Source: Streptomyces sp. 35G-GA-8
Lineage (GTDB): Bacteria; Actinomycetota; Actinomycetes; Streptomycetales; Streptomycetaceae
Direction of reading: 5' to 3'
Length of the DNA: 64,000 nt
Assembly: GCF_023534745.1 (NCBI RefSeq)
Contig: NZ_JAMHJQ010000012.1
Span: 121,639-185,638 of the forward strand
A program made the position numbers and the translations under genes. The notes under the pieces were generated by a model. That model searched no databases. It was not told the DNA's origin and saw nothing but the letters and a program-made list of their open reading frames with translations. The stretch's first letter is position 1. Each line of letters begins with the position of its first letter. This document shows positions 17,250 to 25,772 of the stretch, in pieces.

Positions 17250-17298
17250 ACGGGACTTGGTCCCATCACCATACATGGGTGACGGCACCAAGTCCCGT
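17250..17298. promoter_or_regulatory. TetR-type operator between the divergent pair
   Basis: ACGGGACTTGGT (17250-17261) and ACCAAGTCCCGT (17287-17298) are perfect inverted repeats of 12 bases; an inner CCCAT...ATGGG pair (17262-17279) gives a second dyad. The right arm ends 11 bases before the TetR start and the left arm 22 bases before the oxidoreductase start. Confidence 0.7.
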
Positions 17299-17309
17299 AA
17301 GGTGTCCCC

Positions 17310-17879
17310 ATGGCCCGCTGGCAACCCAACGCACCCGAGCGACTGCTCGTCGCCGCCCTTGAACTGTTCGAAGAACGGGGCTACGAGAACACGACTGTCA
17401 TCGAGATCACAGAGCGCGCCGGGCTGACGAAGAGCACCTTCTTCCGGCACTTCCCGGACAAGCGAGAGGTGCTCTTCGGCGGGGGCACGATGACCGGACT
17501 ACTCGTCGACGGGATCGACACGGCACCAGCCGGGGCCGGCCCTCTCGAAGCAATAGCGCATGCTCTGGACGCGATCGGCAGGGAAGCCTTCACCTCCGAT
17601 CGTCGCGAATTCAGCGCCCGACGGTCGGCAGTGATCGCCGCCAACCCGGAATTGCGTGAACGCGAGGCACTCAAGGAACTCGGCCTCATCGCATCGATGA
17701 TCGACGCACTCAAGCGCCGCGGCGTTCCCGACCTGACCTCACGCGTAACCGCTGAACTGGGCGCGCTCGCCTGGAAGATCGCCTACGAACGCTGGAGGGA
17801 CACGACCAACCGCGACGACTTCGCCGAACTCGCACGGCGGACGCTCACCGAAGTGCGGGCGGCCAGCGCCTTGTGCTGA
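17310..17879 (+). CDS. TetR-family regulator
   Basis: 189 residues. N-terminal TetR helix-turn-helix: RLLVAALELFEERGYENTTV, then ITERAGLTKSTFFRHFPDKRE (about 10-50). The rest is a helical ligand-binding domain with no specific signature. Divergent from the quinone-reductase-like gene, so it probably represses that gene and itself and responds to an electrophile or quinone-like ligand; inferred from context. Confidence 0.9.
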   Translation: MARWQPNAPERLLVAALELFEERGYENTTVIEITERAGLTKSTFFRHFPDKREVLFGGGTMTGLLVDGIDTAPAGAGPLEAIAHALDAIGREAFTSDRREFSARRSAVIAANPELREREALKELGLIASMIDALKRRGVPDLTSRVTAELGALAWKIAYERWRDTTNRDDFAELARRTLTEVRAASALC

Positions 17880-18116
17880 CGGCCACGCTCTCGGCACAGC
17901 CCCGCTCCCACTGCCCGCATCCGCGGCGCCCACAATCAGTCGGAGCGAAGGGGCGCTCCTCGCTGCACCAGCGGTGCGCTGAGCCTTCGACCCGCCCCTC
18001 GGAGAGGGCGCGCGACGGAGGGCTTCGCAACTCTGGTGCTCCGACCGAGGCGGTTCGCCAGGTTGGTGATGGCGGCGGTTGGATGTGCGGTGACGTCCGC
18101 TCGATCGTTGGGGGGG

Positions 18117-18464
18117 GTGGCAGAGCCCGTCCGTGTGCGCAGGTTGACCGATCACATGGGCGCCGATATCCGCCGCTGGGCGAAGAAGAACAAGGTCGAG
18201 CTGTGCTTCACCCCGGCCCACGCGTCCCGGGCCAATCCGATCGAGGCCCACTCCGGCCCGTAGCGGCAGTTCACCCCGGCCAACTCCCACCACCGCAGCC
18301 ACCCCACGCAAACCCGGGCACCGCACCGCTACCTGCGTCGGCGCAACACCAACGCCAACGCCCGCCACCCCGACATACTTGCCGCCCAACGCCAGGAACG
18401 CGCCCGCATCCGCAGCGAGAAGGGCATCCGCTGGGACGGACGCCCCCTCAACGCCTCAGCCTGA
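18117..18464 (+). pseudogene. IS630-family transposase with internal deletion and a stop
   Basis: The frame opens AEPVRVRRLTD, matching the start of IS630-type transposases (compare EPVRVRTLTD at 60811), then jumps directly to GADIRRWAKKNKVELCFTPA, the last catalytic part. Several hundred codons between are missing. After HSGP a TAG at 18261-18263 interrupts, and the same frame continues ANSHHRSHPTQTRAPHRYLR to RSEKGIRWDGRPLNASA and TGA 18462. Confidence 0.75.
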
Positions 18465-18550
18465 CCGACCGCGAACCGCAGCCCCAAAGTGCCGAAAGGG
18501 ACAAGTCCACGAGAAGGACGGCGACAGAAGGACAGAGACAGAAGGACGAC

Positions 18551-18928
18551 TCAGGAGGCGGACGGCTCGATCTCCCCCGCAAAGACGATGACCTGGTCGA
18601 TGAGGCTCCGCCGCAGATGGACGACGTCCGTTCCCGCCAGGCGGGGGCCTCCATCCGGCGTGGTGAAGACCCACTGGTACCGGGCCCACTCGTCAGGCAT
18701 GTCCACCGCTGAGCAGCGCACCATCGTGCCGGTCCCCGCCGGGTGGCGCCGGATGTCCAGCACGAACCGCTCGACCGCCGCGATCCCTTCGCTGCGGCCC
18801 AACGGCCCCCAGAAGACCACGTCTGAGGTCAGGGCCTGGGAGAGCAGAGCAGTCACATAGCTGTCGTCCGAGGCGTTGAACGCGGAGATGAACGTGTCGA
18901 TCGCGGAGCGTGCCGTCTCTTCCTGCAT
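18551..18928 (-). CDS. NTF2-like/SnoaL-type small protein
   Basis: 125 residues with the NTF2-like pattern: helical start (ARSAIDTFISAFNASDDSYV), LLSQALTSDVVFWGPLGRSE and a beta-rich end (YQWVFTTPDGGPRLAGTDVV). Proteins of this fold act as small-molecule isomerases, hydrolases or binding proteins; similar ones are annotated SgcJ/EcaC or nuclear transport factor 2 family. No neighbours that define a substrate. Single gene between an IS630 relic and a MITE. Confidence 0.8.
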   Translation of the reverse strand: MQEETARSAIDTFISAFNASDDSYVTALLSQALTSDVVFWGPLGRSEGIAAVERFVLDIRRHPAGTGTMVRCSAVDMPDEWARYQWVFTTPDGGPRLAGTDVVHLRRSLIDQVIVFAGEIEPSAS

Positions 18929-19009
18929 GGTCCAGTAATACCAGCCGACGCGCGTGCGCTCGTCCCGCGAGCCGCATTCCGATCACGGTGAGCCATCCCG
19001 GTCACAGCA

Positions 19010-19188
19010 CTAGGGCCTGTCCGGTGGATCTTCGCGCCCGCGACGCCTGGCACCGCGCCTCGCCGCGTTGTCGGAGTCGCCCAAGTACATCCAGTACGAG
19101 GGCGATCCTCCGCCTTGCGATCGCACGCACCGGACGCCGCCAGGCCCGCCCTACGGGCGGACGGCGCTACTTCGAAGACACGCCCTAG
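19010..19188. mobile_element. MITE-like element C (179 bp, CTAG ends)
   Basis: CTAG at both ends (19010-19013, 19185-19188). The left end starts CTAGGGCCTGTC, and the right end read inward starts CTAGGGCGTGTCTTCGAAG. The interior, on the minus strand, repeats GTCCGGTGCGTGCGATCG, CAAGGCGG and the spaced hairpin seen in element A, so the core is shared while the termini belong to the element B type. Confidence 0.7.
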
Positions 19189-19661
19189 GCGCCCCCGGAA
19201 GCCTCCTGGGACCGTCGCACGACGGCCGCCCCGCGCAGTGCGACGGCGCACCAGACGATCACCAGGAGCAGCGCGGCCGCGGCCAGCCCCGCGACTTCGA
19301 GGGGCTCCGGCCGCCAGCCCAGGGACAGCCGGGTGCCGATCATGACGCTGCCGAGGAGGACCTCCGACGGGGAGTAGACCGGCACCTTGGCCGCCACGAA
19401 CCGCAGGATGGCGCCCAGCCCCAGGCCGATCACGGCCCAGGCGAGCAGATAGGGCCAGAGCGCTCCCGGCGCGGCGGGCGGCAGGCCGTACTCCTCCGGG
19501 CCGATACGGAACAGAGCGCCCAACCACCCCAGCGACACTCCGGCGGCGGTGACGAGCGCCGCCCACAACGCATGGCGCCACAGCGGGCCGGACCGCACTC
19601 GCTCGTCCTCGTGCTCGTCCTGGGTGTCGACGGGGTTCGTGGTCTCAGGAAGATGCATCAC
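19185..19661 (-). CDS. Small integral membrane protein
   Basis: 158 residues with about four hydrophobic segments (HALWAALVTAAGVSLGWLGA, WPYLLAWAVIGLGLGAILRF, a third at VYSPSEVLLGSVMIG and a fourth at GLAAAALLLVIVWCAVAL) and an acidic N-terminus. Similar predicted membrane proteins occur widely in Streptomyces as DUF-type hypotheticals; I cannot name the family. The stop TAG (19185-19187) is inside the CTAG of element C. Confidence 0.75.
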   Translation of the reverse strand: MMHLPETTNPVDTQDEHEDERVRSGPLWRHALWAALVTAAGVSLGWLGALFRIGPEEYGLPPAAPGALWPYLLAWAVIGLGLGAILRFVAAKVPVYSPSEVLLGSVMIGTRLSLGWRPEPLEVAGLAAAALLLVIVWCAVALRGAAVVRRSQEASGGA

Positions 19662-19752
19662 ACCCGAAGAGACGCTCGCCGGCCGCGGAACGTTGCGCCG
19701 CAGACGGTCTCGCGAGCATGCCGAAACACCACGGACCGCCCCGAGGGCTGTA

Positions 19753-19769
19753 GCTCGTCGGCGACGAGC
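19753..19769 (-). terminator. Short hairpin after the BtrH-like gene
   Basis: GCTCGTC-GGC-GACGAGC, a 7-bp perfect stem, 25 bases beyond the stop at 19794. Could terminate the BtrH-like transcript. Confidence 0.4.
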
Positions 19770-19793
19770 CCGACATGATCCGGACGAGAGGCC

Positions 19794-20777
19794 CTAGATC
19801 AGGCTGAGTGCCCGCATCGCATCGCGTTCGATGCGCGAGAGCTCGTGGAGGATGGAGCCGGCCCGCGTGAGGTTCTTCGCCTCGCCGGATTCGCCTGCTC
19901 TTGCGACGAGTTCGGCCACCTGTGTCCAAAGGGTGGCGGCCTCGGTATACAGGCTGTGGCCGGTGCGCAGGTGGTTGCTGTCGATCAGTTGGGCGCACTC
20001 GGCGAGAAAGTCCCGGTAGAGGTTGCGGAACAGGGCGCCGCCGGTGCCGGCCCGCTCCATGAGGATGGCGGTCCGTGGCAGGTCCGCCTGCGGATTGCCG
20101 CTGCGCTGCAACCACTTCGGCACTTGCTTGGCGGTCTTCTCGATGCCCCGGTGGCCCAGGTTCGCGATGGGTGGATTCAGGAAGGCGTCGGCGCAGGTCT
20201 TGATCGCGGGGATGATCCGGTCCTGCGGTGACGTCAGGCCGCTGGGCGCTGTGATGGTGAAGGAGCGGTGCTTGGCGGTCATGGGGCCGCGCTCGGCTCT
20301 GGCTATTGCCAGGCTGGCGAGGCTGGTGGAGACGGATCCGCCCTGGGAGTCGGTGTCCACCAGGTAGGCGTCCTGTTCGTCGTAGCCGTACATGGCCACG
20401 ATGTGTCCGCCGAAGTGCACCTTGGTGGTGAAGTAGTCCAGGTGGTAGCTGTCGAGCTGAAGGCCGACCGGTCGGCCGGCGTCAATGGGTGCCACCACGT
20501 TCTGCCATGCCTTGCGCGGGGACGTGGTCTCCTCGACCCGCAGCTCAAGTCCGAGTGCGGCGGCCAGGTTCCTGGTGAGCTCGAACGGCTTGACCCGGCC
20601 TCCCAGGAAGGGAAAGCCCATGCTTTTGCTGTCCCAGTAGACGAAGGACAACCCGGACCCGAGCCCGAACAGCATGGGCTCGGACAAGTCGACTCCCTCA
20701 TGCCGCAGCAGTACACCCAGCGCCGTCGTCTCGCAGTGCTGCATACCGCGGACATCGATGTCCTTCACCATGGTCAT
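19794..20777 (-). CDS. BtrH N-terminal / DUF4872 domain protein
   Basis: 327 residues from ATG 20777 (GGAG 10 bases upstream; ATG 20786 is possible but too close to the GGAG). The N-terminal half matches BtrH_N: GMQHCETTALGVLLRHEG with the catalytic-type Cys, then FGLGSGLSFVYWDSK, and KVHFGGHIVAMYGYDEQDAY with a His and Asp. The C-terminal half is the DUF4872 helical region (AFLNPPIANLGHRGIEKTAK). BtrH of the butirosin pathway is an acyltransferase that moves an acyl group from carrier protein to the aminoglycoside. No biosynthetic genes surround this copy, so its acceptor is unknown. Confidence 0.85.
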   Translation of the reverse strand: MTMVKDIDVRGMQHCETTALGVLLRHEGVDLSEPMLFGLGSGLSFVYWDSKSMGFPFLGGRVKPFELTRNLAAALGLELRVEETTSPRKAWQNVVAPIDAGRPVGLQLDSYHLDYFTTKVHFGGHIVAMYGYDEQDAYLVDTDSQGGSVSTSLASLAIARAERGPMTAKHRSFTITAPSGLTSPQDRIIPAIKTCADAFLNPPIANLGHRGIEKTAKQVPKWLQRSGNPQADLPRTAILMERAGTGGALFRNLYRDFLAECAQLIDSNHLRTGHSLYTEAATLWTQVAELVARAGESGEAKNLTRAGSILHELSRIERDAMRALSLI

Positions 20778-20794
20778 GCCGCTCATTCTCCTTC

Positions 20795-21185
20795 CTCACC
20801 TGACGAAGGCGAGCGCGGACGCCGATGCGGCGGGATCCGTTTCCAACTCGCCCCGCTCCATCAGCTCCAGGAACTCACGCCAGGCCCTCACGATGCCGGC
20901 CTCCAGCGTCGCCCTGACGTGGGCTGCGACGGCGGCGATGTCGTCCGGTCGTCCAGGGCGAGCGATCAGGTGGCCGCGACCATCCCGGCCTCCACCGTCA
21001 GGGCCTCAGTCCGGCGCCGATAGCCGCACGCTTCACACGGCCCGGCCGCCCGTTGCTGTGCACAGTCCTTACACGGCAGCACCTGCCGCATCGCGTCGGC
21101 GGCAGCCATGGCCTTGCGCTCGTGCTCAACTCGCTGCTGGGCTGTCGCATAGGCAACGTCACGCTCACCTGCCTTAAGGCTTAGC
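20795..21185 (-). pseudogene. Degraded Cys-rich Streptomyces protein fragment
   Basis: Minus-strand frame ERKAMAAADAMRQVLPCKDC, AGPCEACGYRRRTEALTVEA ends early at VAAT-stop; a shifted frame continues HVRATLEAGIVRAWREFLEL, MERGELETDPAASASALAFV. The two CxxC pairs and the flow resemble a zinc-ribbon-containing hypothetical protein found in Streptomyces mobile regions. Both ends are missing. Confidence 0.45.
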
Positions 21186-21324
21186 CCTACCCGTATCCCA
21201 CCTCATTGCGAAGGGATGGGACGCGGGTGGGGCCCACGCTGTCGTCGGGCTTTCTTGCCCTTGCCGTACTCAGTTCTGATTCATTTTCCTGCTTTGGCTC
21301 CAGTCTGATCAAGTGGGGCCGCGC

Positions 21325-21657
21325 TCAGAAGCCCTTCTCCAGAACCCTCATTTCATCCAGACCTGACTCATCCAGGAATTCACTCAACATGGCCTGCATG
21401 TGATCGGCGTCTTCCTCGTCTGCACGAATGTACATACTGTAGCCCGGCACTCGGCCTCCCTCGATCATGCTGAGTGCCACATCTTCGCCATTCTTGAGAC
21501 GCCAGGTGAATGTACGCCTCGAGCCGAGATCCCATTGGTCTTCGAATCTCTCGTAATCTCCCCAGGTCGAAACCAGTTCATCGGATGTCACGTCGATGTG
21601 GGCGACATAGATCGATCGCCTCCCGCCGGTCATTTCCCACGTATTGATCCGCCGCAT
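21325..21657 (-). CDS. Hypothetical protein, probable immunity protein
   Basis: 110 residues in a stretch of noticeably lower G+C than the flanks. Contains GGRRSIYVAHIDVTSDELVS, DQWDLGSRRTFTWRLKNGED and an acidic C-terminus (RADEEDADHMQAMLSEFLDE). No family recognised. It follows a decayed SUKH immunity gene and an RHS toxin tail on the same strand, which is the place where immunity genes of polymorphic toxins sit, and small acidic proteins of this size are typical of them. That role is inference from position and composition. Confidence 0.55.
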   Translation of the reverse strand: MRRINTWEMTGGRRSIYVAHIDVTSDELVSTWGDYERFEDQWDLGSRRTFTWRLKNGEDVALSMIEGGRVPGYSMYIRADEEDADHMQAMLSEFLDESGLDEMRVLEKGF

Positions 21658-21664
21658 TGAAGAA

Positions 21665-21901
21665 TCATCTCACGCTCGCGACGAAGGCCTTGGCGAGATC
21701 GTAATGCTGGTTCGGAAAGGACGGCGCGAGGATGAACGGGTAGCCGTCGACCCACCCTCCGCCTACTCGCTCAATGAATTCCTAGCAGTCGTCCGGGAGT
21801 CGGACCCGGAGTTCCGAGTCGATGCCGGACCAGTCCTGCTGCTGTGGTGCCGTGGCATCTGTCTCCAGAACTTCGATCAGACGACGTACGTGCCCGTTCA
21901 C
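21665..21901 (-). pseudogene. SMI1/KNR4 (SUKH) immunity gene with premature stop
   Basis: From GTG 21901 (AAGGACAGGT upstream) the frame reads VNGHVRRLIEVLETDATAP, DWSGIDSELRVRLPDDC, then TAG at 21782-21784, then in the same frame EFIERVGGGWVDGYPFILAP, ending at TGA 21665-21667. This is the SUKH pattern (LPxDYxxFxxxxGGGxxxGxxxI). The premature stop falls where the family has a Tyr followed by a variable residue. At 79 codons it is also shorter than a full SUKH domain. Confidence 0.75.
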
Positions 21902-21916
21902 TGCACCTGTCCTTTT

Positions 21917-23500
21917 TCAGTTCCTGAGATCGTTGGGTATATAGATCTGGTTGGTAACGGCAGTCTCGACCTGGGGCATGAACTGGAATCCGTCCGAGCC
22001 CTGTGCCTCCAGCCAGATGCCTTCGGGGATGACGCTGTCTCCCTCTGTATACGGCGCATCATCTTGGGTCTGTTGGCGTAGGCGTGCATGGTGACGAAGT
22101 TCCGCGGGTCCTTGTTGGATCCGCCGATCTGGGCGCCCAGAAGATGGGCACGGTTGTATCCCTTGTTGCTCTGCCATCCGGCTGGGTCGACGCCGGGGCC
22201 GGTCTTTCCGCCCATCATGCTGCGGGTGAGAGTGACGGTGACTCCCTGGGCCCGTCCGCCGGGGCCGCGTTCTCGGTAGTGGACACGATCGCCCCAGGTG
22301 ACGTCGTTCTCATCGCAGGAGGTCAGGCCGCGCGGGTCAAGCTGTGTGTGAGGTTGTCAACGAAGGCGACGGGGTTGGGCGCGGGGGGGGCAGGCCGAGC
22401 GGGTCGGGGGGCGTAGCGGCCGGTTGTGGGGTCGTAGTGGCGGAAGTAGTTGTAGTGGAGGCCGGTTTCGGGGTCGGCGTACTGGCCGAGGAACCGTAAG
22501 GGGGTGCAGGCGGTGGCGTCGGCGTTCCAGGTGGTGGTGCCCCAGACGGTGGTGCGGGATTGCCAGGCTACGTCGCCTTGTTCGTCAACGAGTTCGGTGC
22601 GCGTCCCGATCAGGTCGGTGACGATGGCGAAGAATCGGCTGTCGAACTCGTTCTGGGTACGAGACTTGCGTTCGTACTGGGTCAGGGGCCGGTATCCGTC
22701 GGATTCCCAGGACACGAGGGTGCCGGTGGTGGTGTTGGTCCCTCGGCCAGCCGGTCGCCGTCCCAGGTGAACTGGATTTCTTCGGTCCCCTGGCCGACGG
22801 CGATGAAGCGGCGTGTGGCGGTGCGGCGCCCCGAAGGGTCGTAGCGGTAGCGCCAGAGGGTGCCGTCGGGGGTGGTGCAGGTGGTGAGTCGGCCTTCCGG
22901 GGCCCAGGTGTAGCGCCAGATGTTCGGCTTGTGGGAGAGGCGTCTTTTGCGGCGCTCGACCAACCGGCCGGCCTCGTCATAGTGGTAGGTGGTAGGTGGT
23001 GCGTCCCGCGGCCAGCGTCCGGGTGCCGTCCACGGAGCGTTCACTTGCGGAGTCCGGTGCGGCACGGCTGCTCGGCCATTCGGCGAAGCTCTGGTTGCCT
23101 GCCGGGTCGTAGCGGTATGTCTCCGGCTGTGGTGATCCAGTCCGGGCAGTGAGGGGGGGCGACCCAGCAGATCCAGTTGGAATTGTGTAGCGCGGCCCGT
23201 GGCGAAGTCGTCGATGCCTGTCAGCATTCCGTCGGCGCGGTAGCTGAAGCGGCGGTCGCGCATCCGGTGGTCGGCAACGCGGAGAGTCTGGCTGATCAGC
23301 CGGCCCAGCTGGTCCCATCGCGAGGTGATCGCGGCATCCGGGCTGAGGACGCGCTGAATCTCGCGGCCCAGCAGGTCATGTTCGAAGGTCAACTGGTGAG
23401 CTTGGCCCAGCCGCAGTCCACTACGGTTGCCGACGGCGTCGCAGGCCCCCTCGCTGACCGCTCCGGTAGGAGTGGTGCGTCCCCACCGCTCCACTCGCTT
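21917..23500 (-). pseudogene. RHS-repeat toxin with nuclease tail, multiply frameshifted
   Basis: Minus-strand pieces in three frames include QLTFEHDLLGREIQRVLSPD, TTYHYDEAGRLVERRKRR, LWRYRYDPSGRRTATRRF and the RHS core end RFLGQYADPETGLHYNYFRH-YDPTTGRY. After the core comes GYNRAHLLGAQIGGSNKDPR-NFVTMHAYAN, a DNA/RNA non-specific endonuclease motif, then in another frame IPEGIWLEAQGSDGFQF to the stop at 21917. At least four frameshifts, a missing N-terminus and a probable deletion inside the nuclease domain mean it is inactive. Confidence 0.8.
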
Positions 23501-23703
23501 ACCAGGGACTTGGACAGGCGGTTGCCGGAACAGAACCCCCAGGACTCCCAGCCCACTGGGGAGAAGTTGACCAACCTCAGTGGCTACTGAACTTGCTTGG
23601 GTGATTTCGGATCGTTCGCCTGACAGTCTGTGGCGGGTCGGGTAGCTGTGGTCTGTGAGATACGCGCAGGGCCGGTGGCTCACAGTGTTGCTGTCAGACG
23701 CGC

Positions 23704-24375
23704 TCAGCCGGGCAGCGTGACGAGCCCCGTCTCGTAGGCGGTGATCACAAGCTGAACCCGGTCCCGGGCGCCCAATTTGGTGAGCAGGCGCGACACGTGC
23801 GACTTGGCGGTGGCCACCGTGATGAAGAGGTCCTCCGCGATCTCGGTGTTCGACCGGCCGCGTCCGACCAGGGTCAGGACTTCCCGTTCCCGGTCGGTGA
23901 TGCCCTCGATCAGCCGTGGGGAGCGTGCCGGGGCGGCTTCGGGGCGCCCGGCGAACTCTGCGATCAGACGACGCGTGACACCGGGGGCGATCAGCGCGTC
24001 GCCGGCGGCGACCACGCGGATCGCCGTGAGGATGTCGTCGAGCGCCATGTCCTTGACCATGAAGCCGCTCGCTCCGGCCCGGAGCGCACCGTAGACGTGG
24101 TCGTCCTCGTCGAAGGTGGTCAGGACGAGGACGCGGGCGGTCGCCGGACCGGCGGTGATCAGTCGAGTGGCCTCGATCCCGTCCATGCCCGGCATCCGGA
24201 TGTCCATCACTACGACGTCGGGGCATACGCCCTTGGCCAGTTGGACCGCCTCGGCGCCGGTGGACGCCTGACCGACGACCTCCAGGTCGGGGTGGTCGGC
24301 CATGATCACGCGCAGGCCGGACCGCACCAGCGGCTGGTCGTCGACGAGCAGGACGCGTACGGGACTGGCGGTCAT
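23704..24375 (-). CDS. NarL/FixJ response regulator
   Basis: 223 residues. Receiver domain (about 6-120): VRVLLVDDQPLVRSGLR with the acidic pair, phospho-acceptor Asp in VVVMDIRMPGMDG, Thr in LVLTTFDEDD and Lys in GASGFMVKDM. C-terminal LuxR-type helix-turn-helix (about 160-215): ITDREREVLTLVGRGRSNTE, TVATAKSHVSRLLTKLGARD. Its start overlaps the stop of the sensor kinase (ATGA), so the two form one two-component system, probably controlling the divergent ABC transporter. Confidence 0.95.
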   Translation of the reverse strand: MTASPVRVLLVDDQPLVRSGLRVIMADHPDLEVVGQASTGAEAVQLAKGVCPDVVVMDIRMPGMDGIEATRLITAGPATARVLVLTTFDEDDHVYGALRAGASGFMVKDMALDDILTAIRVVAAGDALIAPGVTRRLIAEFAGRPEAAPARSPRLIEGITDREREVLTLVGRGRSNTEIAEDLFITVATAKSHVSRLLTKLGARDRVQLVITAYETGLVTLPG

Positions 24376-25547
24376 CGCACCTCCAACGGAACTACGGCGG
24401 GGTCGGGCAGGGGCAGCCGCGCCGCCACCCGGAAGCCGCCCTCGGGACGCGGCCCGGCGCTGAGGCGTCCGTGCAGCAGAGCGACCCGCTCGCGCATGCC
24501 CACGATGCCGAAGCCGTGGGCCGGACCGTCCTCGGTGGCGCCGCGCCCGTCGTCGACGATTTCCACGGATAGTTCCCCGTCCCCGTACTCAATGGTCACC
24601 CGGCAGTGTCCGGTACCCGCGTGCCGGACCACATTGGTCAGCGCCTCCTGGACGATACGGTAGGCCGACAGGTCGATGTCGGCGGGCAGTGGGCGCTGTT
24701 CCCCGCCGCGGCGCACGTCGACGCGTACGCCGGCGTCCGCCGTCGTCGCCGCCAGCCGTTCGAGGTCCGCGAGACCGGGCGAAGGTGTGATCGGTGCCCG
24801 TCCCGAAACCTCTGCGTCCGGGTCCGCCTGGCGGAGTGCCACCAGCGTGCGCCGCAGGCCCGACAAGGTCTCTCTGCTGGTGGCTTCGATGGCTCGCAGC
24901 GCCTCGTGGGCTTCCGCCGGCTGTGTCCGGATGACCCGGCTTCCCACCCCGGCCTGGATGGCGATGATGCCGATGCTGTGCGCGACCATGTCGTGCAACT
25001 CCCTTGCGATCCTCAGCCGTTCGGCGATGACGGCCTCAACCACCTCCTGCGCGCGCAGCTCCTCCGCGTGCTCGCGGCGCTCGCGGCTCAGCAGACCGAC
25101 CATGCAGGCCGCAGCCATCGCCAGGAGGGTGATCACGAGGTTGACGGTCAGGCTGTCGCCGTGCGTGAAGCCGCCGACGAGCAGGAGCTGGACGACGAGG
25201 GATGTGGCCGCGGCGACGGTCGAAGCCCGCCGTGCGCGGGTGGCGACGATGAAGCCCAGGACAAGGTCCACTGGCAGATACGACAGGAACTGGCCCTGGT
25301 ACGAAGCCGACAGATCCACACCGGCGGAGCTCGGGGGGCCCACCACCACGGCCGTGGATCCGAAGAGCGCCAGGGCCAGGGCCAGGACCGGCCCGCGTCG
25401 CAGGACACCGACGAGCAGGCTCGCCGCCAGCAGTGCCCCGACACCGTGGACCGTGCCCGAAGCCCGCGGCGCACCTCCTATGAGCAGAGCCACCGCGAGG
25501 ACGTACAGAACACCCCCCACCCAGGCCATGACAGTCGTTCTCGTCAT
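24372..25547 (-). CDS. Sensor histidine kinase (HisKA_3)
   Basis: 391 residues from ATG 25547. About five hydrophobic segments in the first 170 residues, then the dimerisation/phosphoacceptor motif ARELHDMVAHSIGIIAIQAG (His about 204) and the ATP-binding end with IVDDGRG and AHGFGIVGMRERVALLHG. No extracytoplasmic domain of size, so it is an intramembrane-sensing type kinase. Such kinases near ABC-2 transporters often respond to cell-envelope antibiotics; the stimulus here is not known. The transporter genes start 226 bases away in the opposite direction. Confidence 0.95.
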   Translation of the reverse strand: MTRTTVMAWVGGVLYVLAVALLIGGAPRASGTVHGVGALLAASLLVGVLRRGPVLALALALFGSTAVVVGPPSSAGVDLSASYQGQFLSYLPVDLVLGFIVATRARRASTVAAATSLVVQLLLVGGFTHGDSLTVNLVITLLAMAAACMVGLLSRERREHAEELRAQEVVEAVIAERLRIARELHDMVAHSIGIIAIQAGVGSRVIRTQPAEAHEALRAIEATSRETLSGLRRTLVALRQADPDAEVSGRAPITPSPGLADLERLAATTADAGVRVDVRRGGEQRPLPADIDLSAYRIVQEALTNVVRHAGTGHCRVTIEYGDGELSVEIVDDGRGATEDGPAHGFGIVGMRERVALLHGRLSAGPRPEGGFRVAARLPLPDPAVVPLEVR

Positions 25548-25772
25548 TGGCGGTGCGCCCTTTCCAGGAGATGCGCCCACTCAGGAGAACGGTCGTGCCC
25601 TGCGACGCGCGCAGGCAACGGGGTGGTCGGTAGGTCGTTCATCCCGCGAGGCTATCCAGCCGCCGATCCCGCGGCATCGGCCCGTGGATGTACGCCCACG
25701 GGCGAAGGCCGCCGCACGTTTGCCGCCCACGGCCCCATGACCGGACGGAGCCCTCCCGGCAGGGTTGTCCAT

